Positions 48,247 through 57,951 of a DNA stretch of 64,000 nt are shown one piece after another (position 1 is the first letter of the stretch; each line of letters opens with the position of its first letter). Source of the stretch: Rhizobium sp. AAP43. Its GTDB lineage: Bacteria; Pseudomonadota; Alphaproteobacteria; Rhizobiales; Rhizobiaceae. The translations under genes were made by a program, and so were the position numbers. The stretch lies in contig NZ_LJHS01000016.1 in assembly GCF_001296045.1 (NCBI RefSeq), positions 1 through 64,000 on the forward strand. The letters run 5' to 3'. The notes under the pieces were generated by a model. The model was given only the letters and a program-made list of their open reading frames with translations. It ran no database searches and had not been told where the DNA came from.

Positions 48247-48388
48247 CCGAAGCAAAGTTTCTGCTGATTTAGCGAAACAAGCGGTCTGTCGCGTGGTGAC
48301 CTGTAGGTGGGGGACGGGATATCCGGTTTCAAGCCCTGTTAACAATAATGCCTTGAAGGCGCGTTACGTCCTCGTCTAGGCTCTACGC

Positions 48389-48847
48389 ATGAGCCTCGAA
48401 TCTGTCAGACAGTTTTTCCTCGACCATGCCCCCGACCTCACCGTGATTGTGACTGAGGCAAGCTCAGCGACAGTCGCACTGGCGGCGGAGGCCCATGGGG
48501 TTGAGCCGGACCAGATCGCAAAGACAATTTGCGTCAGGATCGGCGAGGAGGTGGCGCTTGTGGTGACGGCCGGCACCAAGCGGCTGGACAATCGAAAATT
48601 CAAGGATCGATTCGGCACCAAACCTCGCATGCTGGACGCGGACGCGGTCGTGGAAAGCACGAGCCATCCGGTTGGCGGTGTCTGCCCTTTCGGCCTGCCA
48701 CTCCCATTGAAAGTGTATTGCGACCAGTCTTTGAGGGCCTTTGAGGAGGTCTTGCCGGCCGGTGGCGCAACGAATGCTGCCATCCGCATTTCTCCGGTTC
48801 GGCTTGCCGAGCTGGTGAAGGGCGAATGGGTCGATCTGTGCCAATGA
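48389..48847 (+). CDS. YbaK/EbsC-type aminoacyl-tRNA deacylase
   Basis: This 152-aa single-domain protein of the YbaK/ProX superfamily hydrolyses mischarged tRNAs such as Cys- or Ala-tRNA(Pro) in trans. The family pattern is seen in VEPDQIAKTICVRIGEEVALVV (lysine near residue 46), the conserved TKRLDNRKFKDRFG, and HPVGGVCPFGLP, the GG-x-x-P loop that forms the active site. The exact substrate cannot be read from the sequence. It precedes the PBP gene by 185 bp. Confidence 0.88.
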   Translation: MSLESVRQFFLDHAPDLTVIVTEASSATVALAAEAHGVEPDQIAKTICVRIGEEVALVVTAGTKRLDNRKFKDRFGTKPRMLDADAVVESTSHPVGGVCPFGLPLPLKVYCDQSLRAFEEVLPAGGATNAAIRISPVRLAELVKGEWVDLCQ

Positions 48848-48878
48848 CAAGCCGCAACCAAGCATGGTTTACCCAGCT

Positions 48879-48893
48879 TTAACCACCCCTTAA
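48879..48893. promoter_or_regulatory. CtrA-type box TTAA-N7-TTAA (B)
   Basis: TTAACCACCCCTTAA is a second exact CtrA consensus, with TTTAACC at its left half. It begins 31 bp after the YbaK-like stop and ends 139 bp before the chosen PBP1A start. Cell-cycle control of a peptidoglycan synthase would make sense, but is inferred. Confidence 0.52.
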
Positions 48894-49032
48894 ATCGCCG
48901 CATTTATTATGCATTTGCGTTGTGTTCGCCTCGATTGCAGGTGAACTGTCCGACATTGAATGCACCACCTCAAGCGCCATTGCCGCAAGGCAAGCACGCC
49001 CATCGACGAGCATCCGGAGCAGAAGCCCCTTG

Positions 49033-51291
49033 GTGAGCCGAGGCAAAAACCGCGAACGTATCGAACCGACCTTCCAGGACGAATCGGAAGACGAAGACCT
49101 GCGTGCCGATCAGGACGATCGAATCGGCAGCAAACGCAAGGGCCGCACCTCGGGCAAGAAGCAAGCGGCCGGATCGCGCAAGGCCAAAGGTTCAAGGACG
49201 AGCAACAGGCAGTCCGGCGGCGGGTTCGGCCTCGGAAAGTTCATTTACTGGTGTTTTGTCCTGTCGATCTGGTGCGGGATCGGCCTTGTTGGGCTCGTCG
49301 GTTACTACGCATCCCAGATGCCGAGTGCCAGCACCTGGTCTATCCCCGAGCGCCCGCCCAACATGAAGATCGTTTCGGTCGAAGGCACCGTGATTGCCAA
49401 TCGCGGCGCGACCGGGGGAGAGGCTCTGCCGCTTGAGGAAATGTCACCGTTTATTCCGCAAGCGGTGATGGCGATCGAGGATCGGCGCTTCTATTCGCAT
49501 TATGGCGTGGATCCGCTCGGCCTTGGGCGGGCGATCTTCACCAACATTACCCGCGGACGGGCCGTGCAGGGTGGCTCGACACTGACACAGCAGCTCGCCA
49601 AGAACCTTTTCCTGTCGCCCGAGCGAACGGTGGAGCGAAAGGTTCAGGAAGTACTGCTCGCCTTCTGGCTTGAGCAGAAATACACCAAAGACCAGATCCT
49701 CGCGATGTATCTGAACCGCGTTTTCTTCGGCTCGAATGCCTATGGCGTGGAGGCGGCGGCGCGGCGCTACTTCAACAAGTCCGCCCGGGACGTCAATCTC
49801 GGCGAAGCGGCCCTTCTGGCCGGCCTGCTGAAAGCCCCCTCGCGGCTGTCGCCGGCGCGCGATCCGGAGGCCGCCGAAGCGCGGGCCCAGGTCGTGCTGC
49901 AGGCCATGCGCGAAGAAGGTTACGTCACCGAGGACGACATCAAAACTGCCATGACCCAATCGCCAACCAAGGCGAAGCGCTACTGGAGCGGGGCTGGTCA
50001 GTATGTGGCCGATATGGTGCGCGATGACGTCACAGCATTGATCGGCAAAGTCACAGAAGACATCGTGGTCGAGACGACGATCGACCTTAGTCTTGAGGAA
50101 CAGGCCGAGGCCGTCATCACCGAGACCCTCGATGCGGAGGGCAAGAAATTCAACACCTCGCAGGCCGCACTCGTCTCGATAGATGGTACGGGCGCCATCC
50201 GCGCCCTGATCGGCGGTCGCGACTATTCGGAAAGCCAATTCAACCGGGCCGTCAAGGCAAAGCGCCAGCCAGGCTCTGCGTTCAAGCCTTTCGTTTATGC
50301 GGCGGCAATGGAAATGGGCGTGCAGCCCAATTCGCTGCGCAATGATGCCCCGATCCGGATCGGCAACTGGACGCCGCAGAACTATGACGAAAAGTATCGT
50401 GGACAGGTGACCGTTGCCGGAGCGCTCGCGGATTCGCTGAACACGATCGCAGCGCAACTCGTCATGGAAGCGGGCCCTGACCAGGTGATCAAGGTGGCGC
50501 ACAGGATGGGAATTGCCTCAGAGTTGCAGAGCAATGCCTCAATCGCCCTTGGCACTTCGGAAGTCTCTCTGCTTGAACTGACGTCCGCCTATGCGCCTTT
50601 CATGAACGGCGGCTATAAGGCGACGCCCTATATCGTTCGCCGCATCCTCAAGACTGACGGCACGCTGATCTACGAGAACAATTACCTCGAGCCACCGCGC
50701 GTGCTCAATGATGCGGTCGTCGCATCCATGAACACGATGATGAAGGGTGTCATCGACAGGGGCACGGGAAAGCGCGCCAAGCTCAAGGGCTGGGAAGCGG
50801 CTGGCAAGACAGGAACGACACAGTCTTTCAGAGACGCCCTGTTTGTTGGCTATACCAGCAATCTGACGACTGGCGTCTGGTTCGGAAACGACAATGGCGA
50901 CTCGATGAAGAAGGTGACGGGCGGCGGCCTTCCGGCCAAGGCCTGGCATGATTTCATGATGGCAGCACATAAGGGGTTGACGCCCGCGCCGCTTCCAGGA
51001 AGCGGTTACGTCGATCCAGCGCCGGCCGAAAACGACGCTACTATCGGCTCAATCCTGTCCGGCGTTCTGCAGGGCGACGAGCAAGAGGCTCAGCCGCCGG
51101 CTCAGGATCCAGGACAGGCGCAGTATCCGACCGCAGAGGACGACTATTACGACTCCGAATATCCGCCGGACGATGGCTACCCCGTGGACGAAGACCGCAT
51201 TCTCGAGGGGCCCGTGCCTCCAGGCGAGGTGGGCGGCGGACAGGGAAGTGGGCGACGCACCACACTGCTTGATTTGCTACTTGGTCAGTAA
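49033..51291 (+). CDS. Class A penicillin-binding protein 1A
   Basis: Bifunctional peptidoglycan glycosyltransferase and transpeptidase anchored in the inner membrane, 752 aa from the chosen GTG. A charged cytoplasmic head of about 75 residues, rich in K and R, precedes one span (FIYWCFVLSIWCGIGLVGLV). The GT51 domain has EDRRFYSHYG (near 150) and GGSTLTQQLAKN. The transpeptidase has SAFK (SxxK, near 415) and KTGTT (near 593). The C-terminal tail is acidic and rich in Pro and Tyr. The start is uncertain: an alternative GTG at 48922 would add 37 residues without a better ribosome site. Confidence 0.9.
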   Translation: MSRGKNRERIEPTFQDESEDEDLRADQDDRIGSKRKGRTSGKKQAAGSRKAKGSRTSNRQSGGGFGLGKFIYWCFVLSIWCGIGLVGLVGYYASQMPSASTWSIPERPPNMKIVSVEGTVIANRGATGGEALPLEEMSPFIPQAVMAIEDRRFYSHYGVDPLGLGRAIFTNITRGRAVQGGSTLTQQLAKNLFLSPERTVERKVQEVLLAFWLEQKYTKDQILAMYLNRVFFGSNAYGVEAAARRYFNKSARDVNLGEAALLAGLLKAPSRLSPARDPEAAEARAQVVLQAMREEGYVTEDDIKTAMTQSPTKAKRYWSGAGQYVADMVRDDVTALIGKVTEDIVVETTIDLSLEEQAEAVITETLDAEGKKFNTSQAALVSIDGTGAIRALIGGRDYSESQFNRAVKAKRQPGSAFKPFVYAAAMEMGVQPNSLRNDAPIRIGNWTPQNYDEKYRGQVTVAGALADSLNTIAAQLVMEAGPDQVIKVAHRMGIASELQSNASIALGTSEVSLLELTSAYAPFMNGGYKATPYIVRRILKTDGTLIYENNYLEPPRVLNDAVVASMNTMMKGVIDRGTGKRAKLKGWEAAGKTGTTQSFRDALFVGYTSNLTTGVWFGNDNGDSMKKVTGGGLPAKAWHDFMMAAHKGLTPAPLPGSGYVDPAPAENDATIGSILSGVLQGDEQEAQPPAQDPGQAQYPTAEDDYYDSEYPPDDGYPVDEDRILEGPVPPGEVGGGQGSGRRTTLLDLLLGQ

Positions 51292-51436
51292 GGAAGACCA
51301 TCGAAAAGGCGCAAAGCAGCCAGACGCAAGCCTTGCGGCATAGAAGCTTCGTCCTACGTTTGAGCGGGACGGAGCGATACAGGATGGGGAAGGTCCTGCA
51401 ATCTCTTCTTTTCCCGATTTCCAGCGGATTTCGAGC

Positions 51437-51466
51437 CTTGCAGTCAGAAATTTCGCTTCTTATATA
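51437..51466 (+). promoter_or_regulatory. Heat-shock (RpoH) promoter of dnaK
   Basis: CTTGCA (-35 type) and CTTATATA (-10 type) are separated by 16 bases, matching the CTTG-N-CTTATNT pattern of rhizobial RpoH1 promoters. It lies 112 bp upstream of the dnaK ATG in a 286-bp gap with no other gene. No CIRCE-like inverted repeat was seen. Confidence 0.7.
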
Positions 51467-51577
51467 CGCCACATAACCGCAGCAGCGCTGCAATAGATCC
51501 AAGACCATCCACGTCGAGGGGCTGTCAGGGAATTGCCTGATTGGGGTTCCGACAGCCTGCTTCAAGGAGAGAATAAT

Positions 51578-53491
51578 ATGGCAAAAGTAATCGGTATCGA
51601 CCTTGGCACGACCAATTCCTGCGTTGCCGTCATGGACGGCAAGGACGCGAAGGTCATTGAGAATTCCGAAGGTGCACGCACGACGCCTTCCATGGTGGCA
51701 TTTTCCGACGACGGCGAACGTCTCGTCGGCCAGCCGGCCAAGCGCCAGGCCGTCACCAACCCGACCAACACCCTCTTCGCCGTGAAGCGCCTGATCGGCC
51801 GCCGGCACGAAGATCCGACCGTCGAGAAGGACAAGGGCCTCGTCCCCTTCCCGATCATCAAGGGTGACAATGGCGATGCCTGGGTCGAAGCTCAGGGCAA
51901 GGGCTATTCGCCTTCGCAGATCTCGGCCATGATCCTTCAGAAGATGAAGGAAACGGCAGAAGCTTATCTCGGCGAAAAGGTCGAAAAGGCCGTCATCACC
52001 GTTCCCGCCTACTTCAACGATGCCCAGCGCCAGGCCACCAAGGATGCTGGCCGCATCGCGGGTCTTGAAGTGCTGCGCATCATCAACGAGCCGACGGCTG
52101 CCGCTCTTGCCTATGGTCTGGACAAGAAGGACGGCAAGACGATCGCCGTCTACGACCTGGGTGGTGGTACCTTCGATATCTCGGTTCTGGAAATCGGCGA
52201 CGGCGTCTTCGAAGTGAAGTCGACGAACGGCGACACCTTCCTTGGCGGTGAAGACTTCGACATGCGTCTGGTCGAATATCTCGCAGGCGAATTCAAGAAG
52301 GATCAGGGCATCGACCTGAAGGGCGACAAGCTTGCCCTGCAGCGCCTGAAGGAAGCCGCTGAAAAGGCCAAGATCGAACTGTCGTCCTCGCAGCAGACCG
52401 AAATCAACCTGCCCTTCATCACGGCAGATGCTTCGGGTCCGAAGCACCTGACGATGAAGCTGACCCGCGCCAAGTTCGAAAGCCTGGTCGACGATCTCGT
52501 CCAGCGCACGATCGCACCGTGCAAGGCAGCGCTCAAGGATGCCGGCGTTACCGCAGCCGAGATCGACGAAGTCGTTCTCGTTGGTGGCATGAGCCGCATG
52601 CCGAAGGTGCAGGAAGTCGTCAAGCAGCTGTTTGGCAAGGAGCCGCACAAGGGCGTCAACCCGGATGAAGTCGTCGCTCTCGGCGCCGCCATCCAGGCCG
52701 GCGTTCTGCAGGGTGACGTCAAGGACGTTCTCCTGCTCGACGTGACCCCGCTGTCGCTCGGCATCGAAACGCTTGGTGGCGTCTTCACCCGTCTGATCGA
52801 CCGCAACACGACGATCCCGACCAAGAAGAGCCAGACCTTCTCGACTGCAGACGACAACCAGCAGGCCGTGACCATCCGCGTTTCGCAGGGTGAGCGCGAA
52901 ATGGCTGCGGACAACAAACTGCTTGGCCAGTTCGACCTCGTCGGCCTTCCCCCAGCACCCCGTGGCGTTCCGCAGATCGAAGTGACCTTCGATATCGACG
53001 CCAACGGCATCGTGCAGGTTTCTGCCAAGGACAAGGGCACCGGCAAGGAACAACAGATCCGCATCCAGGCTTCTGGCGGCCTTTCGGACGCCGACATCGA
53101 GAAGATGGTCAAGGACGCCGAGGCTCACGCTGAGGAAGACAAGAAGCGTCGCGCTGTCGTCGAAGCCAAGAACAACGCCGAAAGCCTCGTTCATTCGACG
53201 GAAAAGTCGCTGAAGGACTATGGTGACAAGGTATCGGAAGGCGACCGCAAGTCGATCGAAGATGCCATCGCCGCCCTGAAGTCGGCACTGGAAGCCTCCG
53301 ATCCGTCGCCGGAAGACATTCAGGCGAAGACCCAGACGCTGATGGAAGTCTCCATGAAGCTTGGTCAGGCGATCTACGAAGCCCAGCAGGCGGATGCCGG
53401 TGCAAGCGACTCTGACGGCGGCAAGGACGACAACATCGTCGATGCCGACTATGAAGAAGTAAAGGACGAAGACGCGAAGAAGTCGGCCTGA
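51578..53491 (+). CDS. dnaK: Chaperone DnaK (Hsp70)
   Basis: Cytosolic ATP-dependent chaperone of 637 aa. The ATPase domain has [16 protein letters not shown] (about 4-19), [10 protein letters not shown] and [13 protein letters not shown]. The substrate-binding domain follows with [14 protein letters not shown], then a helical lid and an acidic tail ([14 protein letters not shown]). The ATG at 51578 has AAGGAGAG upstream; a frame 15 codons longer is spurious. Its TGA shares a base with the next ATG (TGATG), so translation of the following small gene is coupled to it. Confidence 0.98.
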   Translation: MAKVIGIDLGTTNSCVAVMDGKDAKVIENSEGARTTPSMVAFSDDGERLVGQPAKRQAVTNPTNTLFAVKRLIGRRHEDPTVEKDKGLVPFPIIKGDNGDAWVEAQGKGYSPSQISAMILQKMKETAEAYLGEKVEKAVITVPAYFNDAQRQATKDAGRIAGLEVLRIINEPTAAALAYGLDKKDGKTIAVYDLGGGTFDISVLEIGDGVFEVKSTNGDTFLGGEDFDMRLVEYLAGEFKKDQGIDLKGDKLALQRLKEAAEKAKIELSSSQQTEINLPFITADASGPKHLTMKLTRAKFESLVDDLVQRTIAPCKAALKDAGVTAAEIDEVVLVGGMSRMPKVQEVVKQLFGKEPHKGVNPDEVVALGAAIQAGVLQGDVKDVLLLDVTPLSLGIETLGGVFTRLIDRNTTIPTKKSQTFSTADDNQQAVTIRVSQGEREMAADNKLLGQFDLVGLPPAPRGVPQIEVTFDIDANGIVQVSAKDKGTGKEQQIRIQASGGLSDADIEKMVKDAEAHAEEDKKRRAVVEAKNNAESLVHSTEKSLKDYGDKVSEGDRKSIEDAIAALKSALEASDPSPEDIQAKTQTLMEVSMKLGQAIYEAQQADAGASDSDGGKDDNIVDADYEEVKDEDAKKSA

Positions 53492-53961
53492 TGCAGGTCA
53501 GCTTCGGACGTCGTTTCCACACGTGGCTGGCGCTTGCGCCAGCCACGGTTTCATTGGTGCTTACGACCGGCGCCATGGCGCAGGACAAAGGACAGGCCAG
53601 CGCAGTTCATCGTCAGGTGAGCGCCGCCGAAGCCCAAGTGACCAAGGCGATTTCCGCCAAGGACAGCAAGTCCCTTTCCCGCATCGGCAGCGAACTCGGA
53701 CGGATCATCGAAGCGGCGCTTGCGCGTCGTGAAACCGGTGGAGAGGTGTCGTCTTGCGACATGGCCGCGCACTCGCTGGCATTCGTCGCAGTTTCCGCCG
53801 CAGATGGCCTGATCAGCAAGGGAGAGGCGCGCAAGCTTCTTCTTGCGGACGCGTCGACTGCGGCATCAGACTTTCAGAAGGACATGCAGACCTGTGAAAA
53901 GCAGGCAGGCAAATCATCTGGCAGCCACACGAGCATCGGGAAAGCTTTGAGAGCTTTATAA
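53491..53961 (+). CDS. Secreted-looking small protein between dnaK and dnaJ
   Basis: This 156-aa protein starts with a Sec signal peptide ([18 protein letters not shown], cut near AQ-DKG). The mature part is helical in character, with two cysteines (SSCDMAAHS and QTCEKQAG) that could form a disulphide, and much Ala/Ser/Lys. It begins in TGATG with the dnaK stop and ends 4 bp before dnaJ, so it is wedged into the chaperone operon. No domain was recognised. As a periplasmic product made under heat shock, it may be an envelope stress factor, but that is inference. Confidence 0.65.
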   Translation: MQVSFGRRFHTWLALAPATVSLVLTTGAMAQDKGQASAVHRQVSAAEAQVTKAISAKDSKSLSRIGSELGRIIEAALARRETGGEVSSCDMAAHSLAFVAVSAADGLISKGEARKLLLADASTAASDFQKDMQTCEKQAGKSSGSHTSIGKALRAL

Positions 53962-53965
53962 GACC

Positions 53966-55111
53966 ATGGCAAAGGCAGATTTTTACGAGACCCTCGGGGT
54001 CAGCCGGACCGCAGACGAGAAGGAGCTGAAAGGCGCCTTCCGCAAACTCGCCATGAAATACCATCCGGACAAAAATCCGGATGACAGCGAAGCCGAAAAG
54101 AAATTCAAGGAGATCAACGAGGCTTACGAGACCTTGAAGGATCCCCAGAAGCGCGCAGCCTATGACCGCTTCGGCCACGCAGCCTTCGAACAAGGTGGCA
54201 TGGGCGGCGGCGGCGGTGGTGGCGGCTTTGCCGGCGGCGGCTTCTCAGACATTTTCGAAGACATCTTCGGCGAGATGATGGGCGGCGGTCGCGGTGGCCG
54301 CGCACGCTCAAACGGTGGCCGGGAACGTGGCGCAGATCTGCGCTACAATATGGAAATCTCGCTTGAGGAAGCCTTTGCCGGCAAGACGGCGCAGATCAGG
54401 GTTCCCACTTCGATCACTTGCGAAGTCTGCACAGGGACCGGTGCAAAACCCGGCACCAAGCCTTCGACATGCGCGACCTGTCAGGGCTCCGGTCGCATCC
54501 GAGCGGCCCAGGGCTTTTTCTCGATCGAACGCACCTGCCCCACCTGCCACGGCAGGGGCCAAACGATTTCCGACCCCTGTGGCAAGTGCCATGGCCAGGG
54601 TCGCGTGACCGAAGAGCGTTCGCTCTCGGTCAATATCCCATCGGGTATCGAAGATGGCACACGCATTCGCTTGCAGGGTGAAGGCGAAGCTGGCCTTCGG
54701 GGTGGGCCGTCGGGCGATCTCTACATATTCCTGTCGGTCAAACCGCATGAGTTCTTCCAGCGGGACGGCGCAGATCTCTATTGCTCGGTTCCGATCTCCA
54801 TGACGACGGCAGCCCTCGGCGGTACGTTTGACGTGGTCACGATGGACGGTAGCAAGTCGCGTGTGACCGTTCCTGAAGGCACTCAAGCTGGCAAGCAGTT
54901 CCGTCTCAAGGGTAAGGGAATGCCGGTTCTTCGGTCATCCCAGACTGGCGATCTCTACATTCAGATCGGCATCGAGACACCACAGAAGCTATCCAAGCGT
55001 CAGCGAGAGCTGCTGCAGGAGTTCGACCAGCTGTCCTCCAAGGAGAACAATCCTGAATCAACGGGCTTCTTTGCCCGGATGAAGGACTTCTTCGACACGC
55101 TTAGCGACTGA
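53966..55111 (+). CDS. dnaJ: Co-chaperone DnaJ (Hsp40)
   Basis: Type I J-protein of 381 aa stimulating DnaK ATPase. The J domain holds HPD at 33-35 (KYHPDKNP), followed by a Gly/Phe-rich region ([16 protein letters not shown] near 76-91). Four zinc-binding repeats are [24 protein letters not shown] and CGKCHGQG, and the C-terminal substrate domains are complete. It follows the small secreted-looking protein by 4 bp and ends with a terminator. Confidence 0.97.
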   Translation: MAKADFYETLGVSRTADEKELKGAFRKLAMKYHPDKNPDDSEAEKKFKEINEAYETLKDPQKRAAYDRFGHAAFEQGGMGGGGGGGGFAGGGFSDIFEDIFGEMMGGGRGGRARSNGGRERGADLRYNMEISLEEAFAGKTAQIRVPTSITCEVCTGTGAKPGTKPSTCATCQGSGRIRAAQGFFSIERTCPTCHGRGQTISDPCGKCHGQGRVTEERSLSVNIPSGIEDGTRIRLQGEGEAGLRGGPSGDLYIFLSVKPHEFFQRDGADLYCSVPISMTTAALGGTFDVVTMDGSKSRVTVPEGTQAGKQFRLKGKGMPVLRSSQTGDLYIQIGIETPQKLSKRQRELLQEFDQLSSKENNPESTGFFARMKDFFDTLSD

Positions 55112-55138
55112 CATCAGACAGTTGCCGGCTCGATAAAT

Positions 55139-55163
55139 GGCGGACCTTGGGTCCGCCTTTTTT
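55139..55163 (+). terminator. dnaJ terminator
   Basis: GGCGGACC and GGTCCGCC pair over 8 bp with a TTG loop and are followed by six T residues, 28 bp after the dnaJ stop. This ends the dnaK operon. Confidence 0.92.
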
Positions 55164-55288
55164 GTTTCTGTCGTATGAGCTTTGGGCGCATCATTGGGAA
55201 ACGATGAACTGTATAGAGCCCCAGTGTATGCCAATCCGCTGATCGAGATCCTTCACGCGCCAAGGCGCGCCTGTGGCCTCAAAATCCC

Positions 55289-55498
55289 TCAATAATGCGG
55301 TGGCCGGGTAATAGCGGGCGCCTCAAGCGCCTGCTCTTCAAGGCTCAGGAACCGTTCAACCAGGCGATCGAGCTTCGTCCTTGTCTGCTCGGTCACCTTC
55401 CACTGCTCCGCCAACTGGTCCGAGAGTTCCTCGATGACACGAGCCTGATGCGCGACCGTTTCCTCAAGCGTTGTCAGCCTTTCGCGATCCGTATCCAT
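55289..55498 (-). CDS. slyX: SlyX family protein
   Basis: This 69-aa protein is almost all helical and coiled-coil in character: RLTTLEETVAHQARVIEELSDQL, then RTKLDRLVERFLSLEEQALE. It ends in ITRPPHY, the PPHY tail typical of SlyX. The function of SlyX is unknown despite its wide spread. It stands alone on the minus strand, and 55164-55288 between it and the dnaJ terminator holds nothing recognisable. Confidence 0.88.
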   Translation of the reverse strand: MDTDRERLTTLEETVAHQARVIEELSDQLAEQWKVTEQTRTKLDRLVERFLSLEEQALEAPAITRPPHY

Positions 55499-55584
55499 GT
55501 CGCCGTCCCTTTTTCGTATTGACGTGCTTGATGCCGCAAGTCTGGCCGAAGGTCAAACCAAACACTTTGACCAAGATGGCAGGT

Positions 55585-55869
55585 TCAGCGCTGCTTCTTC
55601 TTCCTGTACGGCATGAGCATGACGGCCGATGCTGTGACAGCTGCTGCGAAGGTAAGCGCCATGGGAATGACCAGCATCATGGCAGGTAGAACAGGATGGC
55701 TGGATCGCGCCAGCGAGGCCCCGACACCCCCGATATCCAGCCAAAAAATGGCGGCTGCAACGAGAAGGCCAAGCAGGGCGCCGAAGGAGGCGTTGACCGC
55801 AAGGAACCGGAGCATCTGCCAATGATCCAAACGCTGCTCTTCAGGCGTGAGATCGTCTGATGGGTGCAT
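55585..55869 (-). CDS. Small two-span membrane protein
   Basis: This 94-aa protein has a polar N-terminus (HPSDDLTPEEQRLDHWQMLRFL) and two hydrophobic segments: about 25-48 (NASFGALLGLLVAAAIFWLDI) and 60-85 (MMLVIPMALTFAAAVTASAV). It ends in the basic YRKKKQR. ATG 55869 has GGAGAGAG upstream; the frame extends 38 codons without support. No family was recognised. It runs divergently from recF and lies upstream of slyX. Confidence 0.65.
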   Translation of the reverse strand: MHPSDDLTPEEQRLDHWQMLRFLAVNASFGALLGLLVAAAIFWLDIGGVGASLARSSHPVLPAMMLVIPMALTFAAAVTASAVMLMPYRKKKQR

Positions 55870-56019
55870 GAACTCTCTCCTCGTACGAGGCTCCAGAATA
55901 CCATATCCCCGCCCGCGTTCCATAAGGCCAGAGACGCAGGGAAAGCGGTGCCGATCTGCGCATCTGCCTTGCCATGCCGTCACAGAAGCCCTAGCTCAGG
56001 GAAATAGCGAATCCGACCG

Positions 56020-57147
56020 ATGACCGACAAGATCCAGATCCACAGGCTTAAGCTCACCGACTTCCGGAACTATGCCCAGGCCAGCCTCACGCTTGCCGGG
56101 CGTCACGTCGTACTTGTTGGGAACAATGGTGCCGGCAAGACCAATTTCATGGAAGCGATCTCTCTTCTATCGCCGGGCCGCGGACTGAGGCGCGCGGCGC
56201 TGGCCGATATTCCACGCATTGGCGCGCCCGCCGGTTTTTCTGTTTTTGCTTCAATCGAAGGAATGGCTGGCGAGGTCGATATCGGCACGGGGACAGAAAC
56301 AACCGAGGACGATAATCTGGTCCGGCGGCTGCGGATCAACGGGGCACCGGCGAAATCAGTCGATGAACTCACCGACCACCTGCGGGTGATTTGGCTGACA
56401 CCATCCATGGACGGCCTGTTTACTGGCCCATCCGCGGATCGGCGGCGGTTTCTCGATCGACTGGTCCTCTCCCTCGATCCGGCCCATGGACGCCGCGCGA
56501 ACGATTTCGAACGTGCCATGCGCAGTCGCAACAAGCTTCTGTCCGAAGGTCGGTTCGATCCAGCCTGGCTGACCGGGATCGAACAGCAAATGGCGGCGCT
56601 CGGCATTGCGATGGCTGCAGCCCGGCGGGAAATGCTCGGCCTTCTCTCTGGCCTGATCGAGGCCGACCGGCACACATCTGCCTTCCCCTCGGCTGAGCTC
56701 GCACTCACCGGCTTCCTTGATGATATGCCTGATGCGCCAGCCTTTGCGCTTGAAGAGCGCTATCTGGACCTGTTGCAGCAATCCCGCTACCGCGACGCGG
56801 CGGCGGGGCGCACGCTGGATGGGCCGCACCGGGTTGATCTCCTCGTGCGCCATATCGAAAAGGACATGGATGCAGGCCGCTGTTCCACCGGCGAGCAGAA
56901 GGCCTTGCTGATCGGCCTCATATTGGCGCATGCGCGGCTAGTTTCGACCATGACAGGCTTTGCGCCCGTTCTTTTGCTGGACGAAATTGCCGCTCATCTG
57001 GATGAGAACCGTCGTGCAGCCCTGTTCGAGCGGATCGATGCTCTTGGTGGCCAGGCGTTCATGACCGGAACAGATCACAACATGTTCTCCGCGCTGGGCG
57101 ATCGCGCACAGATTGTCGTCGTGCAGGATGGCAATCTCGATGGGTGA
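56020..57147 (+). CDS. recF: DNA repair and replication protein RecF
   Basis: SMC-like ATPase of 375 aa that directs RecA loading at gaps with RecO and RecR. Walker A is VGNNGAGKTNFMEAI (34-46), followed by the RecF-family GRGLRRAA and the fixed DGLFTGPSADRRRFLDRL. The signature STGEQKALLIGLILAHA and Walker B VLLLDEIAAHLD are intact. It is not in a dnaA-dnaN-recF cluster here; it sits alone before moeB, 42 bp ahead. Confidence 0.95.
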   Translation: MTDKIQIHRLKLTDFRNYAQASLTLAGRHVVLVGNNGAGKTNFMEAISLLSPGRGLRRAALADIPRIGAPAGFSVFASIEGMAGEVDIGTGTETTEDDNLVRRLRINGAPAKSVDELTDHLRVIWLTPSMDGLFTGPSADRRRFLDRLVLSLDPAHGRRANDFERAMRSRNKLLSEGRFDPAWLTGIEQQMAALGIAMAAARREMLGLLSGLIEADRHTSAFPSAELALTGFLDDMPDAPAFALEERYLDLLQQSRYRDAAAGRTLDGPHRVDLLVRHIEKDMDAGRCSTGEQKALLIGLILAHARLVSTMTGFAPVLLLDEIAAHLDENRRAALFERIDALGGQAFMTGTDHNMFSALGDRAQIVVVQDGNLDG

Positions 57148-57189
57148 AACGGCTTTTCGACTGCTCGGCGCAGTGGCATAAAGGACGCC

Positions 57190-57951
57190 ATGGAACCCTT
57201 GCTACCCGAAGAACTTGCCCGCTATCATCGTCATATCCTGCTACCGGAGATCGGCGGCCACGGGCAGCAACGCCTGAAGGCCTCCCGTGTACTGGTCATC
57301 GGTGCTGGGGGTCTCGGCTCGCCCGTGCTGCAATATCTGGCGGCGGCGGGCGTTGGGACGCTCGGCATCATTGATGACGATGGTGTTTCGCTTTCCAACC
57401 TGCAGCGCCAGGTTATCCATGATACGGGCACGCTCGGCGAGCAGAAGACCGAGAGTGCAGCCCAGGCCATTGCCCGTCTCAACCCGCATTGCCGTGTAAT
57501 TCGGCACGAACAGCGCTTCGACCTGACATTCGCCGCCGATCATTTAGCGCGCTATACCCTGCTGATCGACGGATCCGATAACTTCACGACGCGCTATGCG
57601 GCTGCGGACGCGGCAGAGCAGACGCGAATACCGCTTGTCACCGGTGCCGTCGGGCGGTTTGACGGGACCGTCACCGTGCTCAAGCCGTATGAAGCCGGAC
57701 CTGACGGTGCGTTGCTGCCCCGCTACCGCGACCTCTTTCCTGAACCGCCTCCAGAAGGGCTGGTACCCGCTTGCGCAGAGGCCGGCGTTGTTGGTGCGCT
57801 GACGGGTGTCATCGGCACACTGATGGCGATGGAGGCGATCAAACTTATTACCGCAATCGGCGAGCCCCTGGTGGGGCGGCTTCTGATGTATGACGGGCTC
57901 GCCGCCCGTTTCGAAACCATTCGCTACAAGAGACGGGGGACGGCACGATGA
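57190..57951 (+). CDS. moeB: MoeB/ThiF-type adenylyltransferase
   Basis: E1-like enzyme that activates the C-terminus of MoaD or ThiS by AMP transfer, for molybdopterin or thiazole sulphur incorporation. The 253-aa protein has the nucleotide site GAGGLGSPVLQYLAAAGVG (38-56), DDDGVSLSNLQRQ and the conserved DGSDNFTTRYAAAD. PACAEAGVVGALTG holds the catalytic cysteine region. The zinc CxxC pairs of E. coli MoeB are not obvious. No moa or thi gene is nearby, so the partner is unknown. It overlaps the GNAT gene by 4 nt. Confidence 0.85.
   Translation: MEPLLPEELARYHRHILLPEIGGHGQQRLKASRVLVIGAGGLGSPVLQYLAAAGVGTLGIIDDDGVSLSNLQRQVIHDTGTLGEQKTESAAQAIARLNPHCRVIRHEQRFDLTFAADHLARYTLLIDGSDNFTTRYAAADAAEQTRIPLVTGAVGRFDGTVTVLKPYEAGPDGALLPRYRDLFPEPPPEGLVPACAEAGVVGALTGVIGTLMAMEAIKLITAIGEPLVGRLLMYDGLAARFETIRYKRRGTAR

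Noticed and set aside
51041..53194. 717-codon ORF antisense to dnaK
   Set aside because: It lies opposite an unambiguous Hsp70 gene. Long open antisense frames are expected opposite highly biased codon use.
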